Origin: Stomorhina lunata
Taxonomy: Eukaryota > Arthropoda > Insecta > Diptera > Rhiniidae
Reading direction: 5' to 3'
Assembly (NCBI GenBank): GCA_933228675.1
Contig: OW121744.1
Location: forward strand, 23,028,640-23,092,639
DNA length: 64,000 nucleotides
The notes below the pieces were generated by a model. That model was given only the letters and a program-made list of their open reading frames with translations. It was not told the origin of the DNA and did not search any database. A program made the position numbers and the translations under genes. Shown in pieces: positions 1 to 13,575 of this stretch; positions within the stretch are counted from its first letter, which is position 1; every line of letters begins with the position of its first letter.

Positions 1-314
1 TATTTATAGAGACTTACATGCTAGGACTCGTTTTAAAAACATTTATTACATGCAAATAAATGTGGGTAATATTTTATAAGTTTGAAGCTGGTTGTGGTCT
101 ACAATTCTAGGATAAATAGACAGATAGAAAGATAGATAAATGTTAAAAAAAGAGAAAGTATCTATAAAAAAAAAGAACGAAGAAAAACTTGTGTAAGTTT
201 AGTAATTGCATGCGCTGGGATATTGCACGTACATTAGACCAGCTCGATCTGAAAACAAAAGCAAAAAAATGGAGACCCCCTGAAAATTAAAATTTAATTT
301 GTATGAAACATCTT
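1..314. other. AT-rich spacer without recognisable gene
   Basis: No usable ORF or RNA motif is visible. A short GATA/GACA-type run lies at about 117-140. The satellite block to the right begins gradually from about 300, so this is probably ordinary flank of that array. Confidence 0.6.
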
Positions 315-3162
315 AAAAATTTTCTATTTAAATTTTTTCTTTTACACGAAAATTTTACTGTGGATATTTTTTCTTCATACGAATATTTTCTATAGAAATT
401 TTTTCTTTACACAAAAAATTTTCTAAAGAAATTTTTTAAACTTTTTTTAATAGAAATTTTCTATTAACAGTTTTTAACCGAAAAATTTTCTATAGAAATT
501 TTCTTTGTATGAAAAATTTTCTATAGAATTTTTTTGTACGAAAAATTTTACATAGAAATTTTTCTTTATAACAAAAATTTTCTAAAGAAATTTTTTTATG
601 CAAAAAATTATCTGTAGAAATTTTTTCCCAATACGAAAAATTGTTGATAGAATATTTTTCTTTATACAAAAAATTTTCTATAGATAAATTTTTCTTTATA
701 CGAAAAATATCTTTGAAAATTTTTCGTATAAAGAAAAAAATTTCTATGGAAAATTTTACGTATAAAGAAAAAAATTGCTCTAGAAAATTTTTGGATAAAG
801 AAAACATTTCTAAAGAAAATTTCTCGTGTAAAGCAAAAGTTTCTATAGAAAGTCTTTCGTTTGAAACAAAAAATTATACTGAAAATTTTTGGTATCAAGA
901 AAAAATTTCTATAGAAAATTTTTCGTATGAAGAAGTTTTAATAGAAAATTTTTTGAATTAAGAAAAAATTTGTATATAAAATTTTTCGAAAAAAGAAACA
1001 AATTTTCGTGTGAAGAAAGAAAATTTTGTAGTAAATTTTTCATATAAAGAAAAAAAATTTCGTATAGAGAAAATTGTTTCTTTCAAAAATTTCTTTAAAA
1101 AGTTATCGTTTAAAAAGTTTCTATATATCGTTTAAAAAGTTTCTATAGAAAATTTTTTATTTAAAAATATTTCTATAGAAAATTTTTCGTTCAAAAAAAA
1201 TTTGTAAAGAAAATTTTTCGTTTAAAAAAACTTCTATAGAAAATTATTTGTTTAAAAAAATGTCTATAAAAAATTTTTCATTTAAAAAAAATTTCTATAG
1301 ACAATTTTTCTTATAAAAAACAAATTTCAATACAAAATTTTTCGTATAAAGAAACCAAAAAAAAAATTCTCTAGAAAATTTTTCGTATAAACAAAACATT
1401 TCTAAAGAAAATTACTCGTATAAAGAAAAAGTTTCTATAGAAAATCTTTCAGTTAAAGCAAAAATTTATATCGAACATTTTTGGTTTCAAGAAAAAAATT
1501 TTTATAGAAAATTTTTCGTATGAAGAAGAAGTTTCAATAAAAAATTTTTTGAATTAAGAAAAACTTTCTGTATAAAATTTTTCGAATCAAGAAACAAATT
1601 TTCGTATGAAGAAAAAAATTTTTATAATAAATTTTTCATATAAAGAAAAAATTTCTATAGTAAATTTTTCGTATAAAGAAAATTGTTCCTTTCAAAAATT
1701 TCTTTAAAAAACTTTTCGTTTAAAAAGTTTCTATAGAAAATTTTTTGGCTAAAAAAATTTCTATAGTAAATTTTTCATGTAAAGAAGAAATTTCTATCGG
1801 AAATTTTTCGTTTAATAAAATTTCTATAGAAAATTTTTCTTTTAAAAAAATTTCTATAGAAAATTTTTCGTTTAAAAAAATTTCTATAGAAATTTTTCGT
1901 TTAAGAAAATTTTTCGTTTAAAAAAATGTCTATAGAAAATTTTTCGTTTAAAAAAATTTCTATAGAAAATTTTTCGTATAAAAAACAAATTTCTATAGAA
2001 AAAATTTCTTAAGAAAATTTTGCGCATAAAGAAAAAATGTCAATTGAATTTTTACATATAAAACTAAATAATTTCTATAGACAATTTTTTGTATAAGGAA
2101 AAAATGTATGTAGATTTCTTCAGAAAAATATAGAATATTTTTAAACGAACAATTTTCTACAAACTTTTTCGAAAAACTTTTATAGAAATTTTTTGAAACA
2201 AAAAATTGTCTTAGCAATTTTTTTAAGCGAAAAATTTTCTATAGAAATTTTTTCTTTATGCGAAAAATTTTCTATAGGATTTTTTATACGAAAAATTACC
2301 TACAGAAAGTTTTTTTATAAGATAAATTTTCCTCATAAATTTTTTTAAACAAATAATATTATAATATTTTTCTTAATACGAAAAATTTTCTATAGAAATT
2401 TTTCCTTTATACGAAAAACCTTCTATCGGTATTTTTTCTTTATACGAAACATTTTCTATAGAAATCTTTTCCTTATACGAAATTTTTCTATAGAATTTTT
2501 TTCTTTATACGAAAATTTTTCTTTACAAATTTTTTAACGAAAAGTTTTCTATAGTAATTTTTTCTTCATACGAAAAAAATTCTATAGAAGTTTGTTCTTT
2601 ATACGAAAAATTTTCTATAGAAATGTTATCTTTATACTAAAAATTTGTTATGAGAAATTTTTTCTTTATATGAAAAATTTTCTATAGAAATTTTTTTAAA
2701 CAAAAAATTTCCTATAAAAATTTTTTAAACGAAAAAAATATTTTTTTAACGGAAAATTTTCTATTTAAATTTTTTTTCAACGAAAAATTTGCTATAGAAC
2801 TTTTTTTAAACGAAAATTTTTCTATAGAAGTTTTTTCTTTATACGAAAAATTGTCTATAAAAATTGTTTTCTTTATATGAAAAATTTTCTATAGAAAATT
2901 TTTTGAAGAAATTTTTTTAAACGAAAAATTTTCTATTGGTCTTTATACGGAAATTTTAATATAGAAATTGTTCTTTATACGAAAATTTTCCTATAGAAAT
3001 ATTTTTTAAGGAAAAATTTTTTAAGAAATTTTTTGTTTATACCAAAAATTTTCTATAGAATTTTTTTCATTGTACAAAAATTTTTCTATTGAAATTTTTT
3101 TATACGAAAAATTTTCTATAGAATTTTTTTTATACGAAAAATTTTTTATAGAAATTTATTCG
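315..3162. repeat. CTATAG-core satellite block 1, three segments of alternating orientation
   Basis: Diverged tandem repeat of about 29-33 bp built on TTTTCTATAGAAA plus a spacer reading TTTCTTTATACGAAAAA in one orientation and TTTTTCGTATAAAGAAA in the other. From 315 to about 715 the ATACG form is on the plus strand. From about 716 to 2135 the reverse-complement CGTATAAAG or CGTTTAAAA form takes over. From about 2136 to 3162 the first orientation returns. The most uniform part is 1800-1980, with a 30 bp unit containing TTTCGTTTAAAAAAA. About 769-1150 is repeated at about 1362-1745. The ORFs in this block are low-complexity F/K/I/S strings produced by the repeat and are not genes. Confidence 0.9.
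769..1745. repeat. Higher-order duplication inside satellite block 1 (~594 bp offset)
   Basis: A series of non-consensus monomer variants occurs in the same order twice. Examples are CTCTAGAAAATTTTTNG, the ACATTTCTAAAGAAAAT step, GAATTAAGAAAAA and the CTTTCAAAAATTTCTTTAAA step. The first run is about 769-1150 and the second about 1362-1745. Shared order of rare variants shows copying of a block of many monomers rather than independent decay. Confidence 0.75.
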
Positions 3163-3959
3163 AACGTGAAGATTTATCTAGTAATAGCTAGTCATAAAAT
3201 TTAGGAAACTTTAAAGTGGGATCAAAAAAGTCTTTTGTCATTTGTTAGTTTATTGAGACGGTCTTTTTTTACAAAGTATATACCTGTTCACACAGGTCTG
3301 TATATATTTACCACACATACAGACATGTATGTACTATTTATATAAATAATTCACAAAGTTGACATACCTTCAAAGGCACACACACAAAGACACCCATACT
3401 TACACGTGTACGTATGTTTTTGTACAAGTGGTGGTAAATATAAATTATCCTCTAAGGCTATTTGTTGTTGCTGATGTCTTTTATGCACAAAAACACTTTC
3501 AGCTCATAAAACATCGTAATTAAGTGGCAATTAAAGGACGATGAAAAAGTAACACAAGTGCCTACTTTTAAAAATTAATTATTTAAATATAATTTTAGCT
3601 TTCCACAAATTGGACAAATTGTAAAAGTTACTAATATAATTGCAATGATAAAGAAACATTTTTAATGTATTTATAATTTACTGTAGAAAAATCGTTTAGA
3701 CAATACACACTTTGTGCCTTATTTAGTAAAATTAAGCCTCTGATGTCAAGAGAAGTTAAGCTTTATTTTAAATTCACTTTAATCCTTTTTTGTTTTAAAT
3801 AATCCTTTAATTAAGTGACGGCATAAGTCATTTTTATACTTTTCTAAATTTGAAAAAAAACCTTCACAACTAAACGATATTTCAATTTCAAATAATTTAT
3901 AACTGAGAATATGATAAAAGCAAAATTTTGTTCATACAAAATCAGGACATATTTATTTT
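3163..3959. other. Non-repetitive AT-rich spacer
   Basis: Between satellite blocks 1 and 2 the 31-mer pattern stops. Short TATA/CATA-type simple sequence lies near 3290-3420, including a small inverted motif CCTGTTCACACAGG near 3283-3296. I see no ORF with coding character, no RNA gene and no transposon ends. Confidence 0.6.
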
Positions 3960-6608
3960 ATTCTGAATTTTTGTAGAAAATTTTCTAAAAAAATTTTGTT
4001 CTTAATACAAAAAATTTTCAATTGAAATTTTTTCTTTATACGAAACATTTTCTACAGAAATTTTTCTTTTAACAAAAAATTTTTAACAGAAATTTTTCTT
4101 CATACGAAAAATATTCTAAAGAAATTTTTGTTTTCTATATGAAAAGTTTTCTATAGAAATATTTTCTTTACAAGTAAAATTTTCTTAAAAAAATTGTTTT
4201 TCTTTATACGAAAAATTTTCTTTAGAAGTTTTTTTTTATTCGAAAATTTTTCTAAAGAAATTTTTCCTTTAAACGAAAAATTTTCAACAGAAATTTTTTA
4301 TTAATACGAAAAATTTTCTATAGAAATTTTTTCTTTATACGAAAAATTTTCTACAGAAATTTTTTCTTAATACGAAAAATTTTCTGTAGAATTTTTTTAA
4401 TAAAATATTTTCTATAGAAATTTTTTCTTTATACGAAAAATTTTTTATTGAAATTTTTTCTTTGTACGAAAATTTTCTAAAGAAATTTTTGTCTTCGTGC
4501 GAAAAAACTTCTGAAGCAACTTTTATAAAGAAAGTGTTTCTTTATACGAAAAATTTTTTAAAGAATTTTTTTTCTTTATTCCAAAAATTTTCTATAGAAA
4601 TTTTTATTTTTACGAAAAATTTTCTAAAAAAAATTTTTCTTTATACGAAAAGTTTTCAATAGAAATTTTTTCTTTATACGAAACTATTCTACAGAAATTT
4701 TTCTTTTAACAAAAAATTTTTAACAGAAATTTTTCTTCAAACGAAAAATATTCTAAAGAAATTTTTGTTATCTATATGAAAAATTTTCTATAAAAATTTT
4801 TGTTTTCTATATGAAAAATTTTCTATAGAAATTTTTTATTTAAACATAAAATTTTCTAAAAAAAAATTTTTTTCTTTATACGAAAAATTTTCTTTACAAG
4901 TTTTTTTTTTATTCGAAAATTTTTCTAAAGAAATTTTTTCTTTATACGAAAAATTTTCAATAGAAATTTTTTCTTTAAATGTAAAGGCTTCTTAAAAATT
5001 TTATTCTTTGTATGAAAAATTTTCTATAGAAATTTTTTCTTAAAGGTAAATTTTTCTAAAGAAATAATTTTTTCTTCACACGAATAATTTTCTAAAGAAA
5101 TTTTTTAATTCGGAAAATTTTCTAAAGATTTTTTTCTCTATACAAAAAATTTTCTATATAAATAAAATCAAACAATTTTCTTTATACGAAAACTATAGAA
5201 ATTTTTTCTTTATACGCAAAATTTTTTGTAGAATTTTTTCTTAAGATGAAAAATTTTCTATAGAAATTATATCTTTATTCGAAAGTTTTTCTAAAAAAAT
5301 TTTTTCTTTATTCGAAAATTTTTCTAAAGAATTTTTTTCTTTATATGAAAAATTTTCTACAGAAATTTTTTCTTTATTCAAAAATTTTTCTAAAGAAATT
5401 TTTTTATTTATTCTGTAGAAATTTTTTTGATACGAAAAATTTTCTGAAGAATTTTTTTTGTACTAAATATTTTCTACAGAAATTTTTTCTTTATTCGAAA
5501 TATTTTTATTGAATTTTTTTTTATAAAAAAAATTTTCTAAAGAAATTTTTTTCTTTATACGAAAAATTTTCTATTGAATTTTTTTCTTCATTGGAAAAAA
5601 TTTCGATACAATTTTTTTCTGTATTAAAAAATGTTCTATTGAAATTTTTTCTTTATATGAAAAAATTAATTCAGAAAAAATTTTCTATTGAAATTTTTTC
5701 TTTATACGAAAAATTTTCTACTGAAATTTTTTCTTTATACGAAAAATTTCTACACAAATTTTATCTTTTTACGAAAAATTTTCTATAGAAATTTTTTCTT
5801 TATACGAAAAATTTTCTTTAGAAATTTTTTTGTTTATACGAAAAATTTTCTATAAAAATTGTTTTTTATAGAAATTATATCTTCATTCAAAAATATTTCA
5901 TAGAAACGTTTTTTTTATACGAAAAACCTTTAAAAAAAAAACTTTATAAGAAAATTTTTTTTTAGAAACATTTACTTTGTACTATAGATTTTTTTTATAC
6001 GAAAACTTTTCTATAGAAATCTTTTCTTTATACGAAAAATTTTCTATAGAAATTTTTTATTGATACAACAAATTTTTTTAGAAATTTTTTCTTCGTACGA
6101 AAAGTTTTCCATAGAATTTTTTTTTATACGAAAAATTTTATATCGAAATTTTTTATTTATATGAAAAATTTTCTATAGAACTTTTTTTTGTATCAAAAAT
6201 TTTCTATAGAAATTTTTTCTTTATACGAAAAATTTTCTATAGAAATTTTTTTCTTTATGCGAAAAATTTTCTATAAAAATTGTTTTTTATAGAAATTATT
6301 TCTTTATTCAAAAAATATTTCATAGAACCTTTTTTATATTCGAAAAATTTTCTATAGAAATTTTTTCTTTATACGAAAAATTTTTTTCGAAATTTTTTCT
6401 TTATACGAAAAATTTTTTTCGAAATTTTTTCTTTATACGAAATTTTTTTTTTTTAGAAATATTAACTTCTTACTATAGAATTTTTTTATACGAAAACTTT
6501 TCTATAGAAATTTTTTGTTTATACGAAAGATTTTCTATAGAAATTTTCTTTATGAGAAAAATTTCCTATAAAACTTTTTCTTTATGCGAAAAATTTTCTA
6601 TAGAAATC
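3960..6608 (+). repeat. CTATAG-core satellite block 2 (ATACGAAAAA spacer)
   Basis: This block has the same ~30-33 bp unit as the outer segments of block 1, with TTTTCTATAGAAA followed by TTTTTTCTTTATACGAAAAA, in one consistent orientation. Monomers are heavily mutated, with CTAAAG and CTACAG variants common. Two internal higher-order copies can be followed by shared odd monomers: about 4014-4310 recurs at about 4648-4978, and about 5838-6035 recurs at about 6259-6530. The ORFs here are read-through of the repeat. Confidence 0.9.
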
Positions 6609-7471
6609 GCTAGTTTTTTTAGAGTAATCATTTTTGAAAAGAATTATCTTTGTTTAAATTTTTTAGCAAAGTAATTGTTATTAGTTTTTCATTTAACACT
6701 TAAACTAGTTCAAATTACTGAGAAAAAACCAAACCTCCTAAAAGTATGCAACCTGATTTCGTTAAAAATATATCATTAAGATATCTTATGTGTACGAATA
6801 AAGTGTAGTAAATTAATCATTAATTTTAGTTTTTCAGAAACTTATTTCTACTAATTTATGTTTTTTCAGTTATGTCATAGGTTATTCCTAATTTTGTCTG
6901 TACCCTCAATATATGTTTACGACTTTGTTATGAAGAAAAAATATTCCAAGATATTAAAATAAATATAATTTATAGCTGGTTTATTTGAAAAAAAAAAAAA
7001 TGTCAGACTTAATGTCTCTTAGAATTATATTATCATTCAATTGTTTTAATTTATCTTTACTCTAACAGGTTATATTATTTATTAGGTAATTTTGGATTTA
7101 ACTAAGTGTTACATATAAAATTAGATTAATGCTCAGGTGAATAATAAATATTTGTGATGAACATAAATATTTCTTTTTTGAAAGGAGACTAGCTATTAGC
7201 TACTTAAGTTGCAAATTTATATAACTTAAGGATATTAATAATTTATATTGTCAATTAGTTAAAGTTTTGAGAATTAAAATTGGTTAGCCCTTATTCCAAT
7301 TAGTATACATTTTGAAACGCTTATGTTACTTTCGTAGTATAGCTAAAATGGGGGTTTTTATTTTTTTTACATTTTTTCATATAACTTTTTCATACTAATT
7401 CGAAATTTGCTAATTAAATGCAAAAAATATACATATATATTTTTTGAACTTACTTTATTTTGGTATATTTT
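6609..7471. other. AT-rich spacer
   Basis: Unique-looking AT-rich sequence between satellite block 2 and the family A element. I see no coding ORF, no repeat periodicity and no transposon termini. Confidence 0.55.
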
Positions 7472-9308
7472 TATACCCACCATCAAAAGGAATGGGGGGT
7501 ATATTGAGATTGTCATTCCGTTTGTAATTTCCTTAATATTGGTTCAAAAATCAAAAACGATATATATTCTGAATCCTTATGAAATTCTAAGACGATTGAG
7601 CTATGTCCGTCTGTCTGTCCGTCTGTCTGTCTGTCTGTTGAAATCACGATAACGTCTTAACGAAAAGAGCTAGCTAACTGAAACTTAGCAAAAACATTCT
7701 TTATCTATGAGAAAATTTTGGTATTGAAATTGGGCAAAATCGGTTAGCATTTGGCCATAGCTCCCGTTTAACCTCGTCTAGGCTAATCGCTTATTTGCTA
7801 ATAAATGACAAATTATAACAGTTATGATGACAAAATTTGGTATCTAGAAGTTTTAGATAAGCACTAGGAAGCATATAAAATTTCATAGAAATCGGTTCAC
7901 ATTTAGCCATAGCTCCCATACAAAAAACTTACGAAAACAGGCTAAATTTCACCCAAAATACACTTAAATGCCAATAAATCTAAAAGTATAACAGATATAA
8001 CCTCTAAATTTGGCACAAGAAAGTCTTGTATCAATGCCAGCCAGTGCGCAAAATTTTGTCACAATCGGTCACTATTTGACCTAGCTCCCATATAAAAAAC
8101 TTACGAAAACACAAAAATTCAAAAAGAAAAGGGGATTTATGTCCGTCTGTCCGTCAGATAAAATCGTGATAGCTCCTTAACTACAAGAGCTAGTAAGACT
8201 AAATTAAGCACAAGGAAGTCTTATGTCAATGCCAGCCAGTGCGCAAAATTTTGTCACAATCGGTCACTATTTGACCTAGCTCCCATATAAAAAACTTATG
8301 GAAACATAAAAATACATAAAGAAAAGGTTGTTTATGTCCGTCTGTCCGTCAGATAAAAGCACGATAGCGCCTTAACGAAAAGAGCTAGAGGGACAAAATT
8401 TTATCTTGAAAAAGATGTGTGTTGAAAATGGACAAAATCGGTTCAAATTTAGTTAGAGCTCCCATGTAACCCCGCCCCGGGAAACACATTAATGCTGATA
8501 AATTGAATACAATTGTAATAGCTATGACGATTAAATTTAAAATAGGGAAGTTTTATGCAATTTTTGATCAGTTTATCAAATTTTATAGGAATCAGTCCAT
8601 ATTCGACTTTAGCTTTCATGTGAAAAACACTCACGGAAACCAAAAATTTTAGCAAAGGCCAGTTAAAAGCTATTAAATTAGAAACTATGATAGCTATGGT
8701 CACTAAATTTTGCAAGAATAAGCTCTCTATATATATACCAGCCAGTGTGTAAAATTTTGTTATAATCGGTCAACATTTGGCTATAATTCTTATATATATA
8801 ACATCCCCTTTTTATATCTACAATCAAAAAGATTTGGAGTTACATTCATTATATTAAGATTGCACCTATGAAATTAGATAGGCATCAATCAATGTTCAGC
8901 CCAGACTTTATATATGATGAATGCATTAGGAACTCATAACGAAATATATGGACCTGTCGTATTACTATTAACGTGTTTAGCCTAACTACATATTAATCAC
9001 AACGAAAAGTATTTAACAACTTATTAATGTAAAACTATACCTGGTTATGAGACCGAATTTTGATCAAAGTAAATACTGGGGAAACCACTAAAATATTTTT
9101 GAATGTTGAACTATAAAGCTACGGAAACCTAATTTAGTCCAAAGGTTTTACCAACAATACCAAATAGCTTAGCGATTTTTCCAGTTTTGGTGCAGATTTT
9201 GAATTAGGTGCACCCTTGTAGATATATGAGATATGTTTCTAAATTTAACACAAATTGATGGTGGGTATATAAGATTCGGCACAGCCGAATATAACACTCT
9301 TACTTGTT
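7472..9308 (+). mobile_element. Family A GTCY-bearing Helentron-like element, full-length copy A1
   Basis: Non-autonomous interspersed element of about 1837 bp. The 5' end carries TATACCCACCATCA at 7472. The exact inverted form TGATGGTGGGTATA lies near the 3' end at about 9257. It is followed by a hairpin (ATTCGGC, loop, GCCGAAT) and the tail ACTCTTACTTGTT. A (GTCY)n tract lies near the 5' end at 7605-7638. Inside, about 195 bp units carrying a second GTCCGTCTGTCCGTCAGATA motif occur twice (about 8130 and 8330). Inverted subtermini, a 3' hairpin and a GTCY tract together are the described layout of dipteran DINE-1/mini-me elements, which are related to Helentrons. The precise family name is inference. 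No transposase or helicase coding is seen, so mobility would depend on proteins supplied from elsewhere. ORFs inside are incidental. Confidence 0.8.
7605..7638 (+). repeat. (GTCY)n microsatellite of element A1
   Basis: Run of GTCC and GTCT tetranucleotides at the position where family A copies keep this tract. Copy A2 has the same tract greatly expanded and A3 has a short one, so the tract length is variable between copies. Confidence 0.9.
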
Positions 9309-10194
9309 GATATTTATGTTTTAATAATTTAAAGTCGAAATAAAGTATAAGGTGGCTTATAAATACTGTTTCAAAAGGTAAACAAATATTAAGATACATT
9401 ATTGAAATTTTCTCATAAAATGATTGTTCATGACTATATGCCTAAGGATATGCAACACTTACTTTAGTATAAAAAATTGCAATGTATTGCATTAAACACA
9501 TAGACAGCAGCGGGCAACACGAACGCCGACTACAAAAGTCGTTGGCTGCAATCGTCGCCTCGTAGTTAATTATTTTGGAGCGCTTTGTTAAACGAAATTG
9601 TAGTTCTTACAGAAAGAGAGGTTGATTTCTTATCATAGATTGATTTCATAACTTATGTCGTTAGTTAGGTTATCGGCGGTAGCAAGGTAAACTGATTCTT
9701 TTACAAAATCGTAGCTATAGTTCTCAACGATTACATGTGGTCCTATTCTGCTGTACTGTCTGCTTGTAGAAACCATTTGTTTTGGTTTTGATTCCGATAG
9801 GTTCTTCTTGCCTACTTAAAGTAAACATTTTTTTTCTAAAATTTTGGATTTTCACAGTGATCGTTTCATTGATCTTATCATATCATGTTAATGGATTATC
9901 TAATTCGTTAAAAAAAACACCGACGGATTCATCACGAAATTTTCTTTAAGCCCTTATATGATAATGTTTTCATATGGTCAACGGTTGTGGAGTTTTTCTC
10001 ATAAAAATGTAAACATTTTTTTTTGCAAAACCGAAAAATTTTTATTTTTCAAAAATTTATAAAAAATTGAAAATTTTAAAAACTTTCATTTTTTTTAAGG
10101 GTCTTAAAACTGTAAATATTATAAATAATCGAATAAATGTTATTAATAATGAAGTGAAAACACCCAATTTCACAAAAATTTAGTATATCGACGC
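9309..10194. other. Spacer with one GC-richer dyad patch
   Basis: Mostly AT-rich sequence without a supported gene. The exception is about 9503-9572, which is clearly richer in G+C than its surroundings. It holds an imperfect inverted repeat centred near 9534, with GCCGACT against AGTCG-TT-GGC. No ORF through it has coding character. Confidence 0.5.
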
Positions 10195-10902
10195 TTTATA
10201 TTCAAAAAGTGCTATCTACATTTTCGACGAAAATGGTTTTTAATAGAAACGTGTTCCTTGACTCATCTGTCATATGTCGTATAAATTTTAAGAATGAAAA
10301 ATAATTCTAAAACATTTTCTTTTATAAATTGTGTTTGTGCTATCTACACATGTTGTCTTCACAATCAAAAAATAGTGCTATCTACATTAAAAATATTTGT
10401 GGAAATAATAACAATTGTTATAAAATATACATTGTAATTTGTGATAAAACAATTAAATGGATCACAATTTCCTACAATGTACTGTAATCATGGATCTCTA
10501 AAATATGCTCGGCCTTTGACCTTAACAGATTGAAAATAAAGATCTTATAAAAATGAGAATACCTTGAATCCTATTAATATAATTTTAATAAATCAAAAAA
10601 CTTATTATTTTAATATAAATTCGTGATATTTTGATTATATTTCATTTTTATTTGTTGTTAAAATAATGCTATCTACTTGCTTTAGTATTTGAAACGATCA
10701 AATTTTAACTCGTAAAAAGTGCTATCTACTATAGAAGCGCAAAGATTAGGGGATAACAAAAAAATCTAATTTGTGCAAAATCTTAGCCCCAATTTGTATG
10801 GTAACAAAAGTTTATTTACTACTCTTATTCTTAATGACAAAAACAGTTTTTTCGCTCTTCTGTAAAATTGTGAATTTGTAGATAGCACTTTTTGAATATA
10901 AA
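10195..10902. mobile_element. Small element with 26 bp perfect terminal inverted repeats and repeated GTGCTATCTAC motif
   Basis: The 26 bp at 10195-10220 is the exact reverse complement of 10877-10902; both arms contain TTCAAAAAGTGCTATCTACA. The motif GTGCTATCTAC or a one-base variant recurs internally in direct orientation at about 10337, 10375, 10666 and 10719. Perfect inverted ends plus repeated subterminal motifs resemble a non-autonomous DNA transposon with transposase-binding sites. I see no clear target-site duplication and no coding capacity, so the class is not assigned. The ends could also be inner arms of a larger element. Confidence 0.6.
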
Positions 10903-11438
10903 CCCTCAACATCAAGCCTAATCAAAAAATTTCAATTTTTTTTAAAATCACAAAAAATCGAAAAAGGAAAAATCACACCATCGTTACTCTACGATCGTAA
11001 GACTGTGAAAGTTCTTAACAATCCTTTGATTAGAAGTGATTTATTAACAATAAGTTAAAAACTTCGCAAACATTTTTCATATGAAAAATTAAAAAAAATT
11101 TAAAAATTAATGTGTTGTTTATATAACTCAAGCGGCTGACGATTGAGTGAAATTTATATGTATTTTGTTTTTGTTACAATAACAAAACACATGTAAATGC
11201 ACAATTTTCTCCATTTAATTATTTACTTATAGCTTAAAACTGGACATCACGAACAAATTTTTTGTATAAATAAATAAATAATTAGAATAAAATAATTAAT
11301 GACAACACTAAAAAACAAAAACCGAAGTCAAGTTGAACTTAACTCTAATATAACATCAAAAATTACAGTCTGACCATATCAGCCTAAAGGTAACCCCTTA
11401 TAAAATCAAAAATTATTTTTATTTTTTACCCCACCTGC
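10903..11438. other. AT-rich spacer
   Basis: Sequence between the 26 bp inverted-end element and the foldback MITE. Some A/T runs near 10920-11100 are reminiscent of the sequence left of 10195, but I could not align inverted arms convincingly. No gene is supported. Confidence 0.5.
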
Positions 11439-11731
11439 AAATACTGTTAACTTAACTGTGTCGCCATCTTTAGTCCGATCATAACACTTTATATATCGGT
11501 GTTCACGGCTATGTAAGGGCTATATTTCTCACTTTGATATTTTTTTACTACAACGTTCTCAGCCCTAATCGATTCGAGTACAAATCTAGTTTTGAAAAGT
11601 TATGACTATAAATTGACGTGGTAGTAAAAAACTATCAAAAAGAGAAATCTGGCCATTACAGAGCCGTGAACACCGAATTTATAAAACGTAATGATCGGAC
11701 TTACACGGGCGACACAGTGAACAAAATACTG
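11439..11731. mobile_element. Foldback MITE with 8 bp direct repeat (hAT-type signature)
   Basis: Arms at 11457-11551 and 11622-11716 are imperfect inverted repeats of about 95 bp. They share TGTGTCGCC, GTCCGATCAT, CGGTGTTCACGGCT and a TTTTTTACTA inner end, around a loop of about 70 bp. The sequence AAATACTG lies immediately outside on both sides, at 11439-11446 and 11724-11731. An 8 bp target duplication is characteristic of hAT-superfamily transposons. The element proper is then 11447-11723, 277 bp, with no coding capacity. Family A copy A2 starts abruptly just to the right at about 11732, so the MITE either inserted into A2 or marks its breakpoint. Confidence 0.75.

Positions 11732-13575
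<1,844 letters not shown>

Noticed and set aside
490..961. ORFs of about 80-105 codons on both strands in block 1
   Set aside because: F/K/I/S-rich translations of the satellite, on both strands at the same place; no start context or domain.
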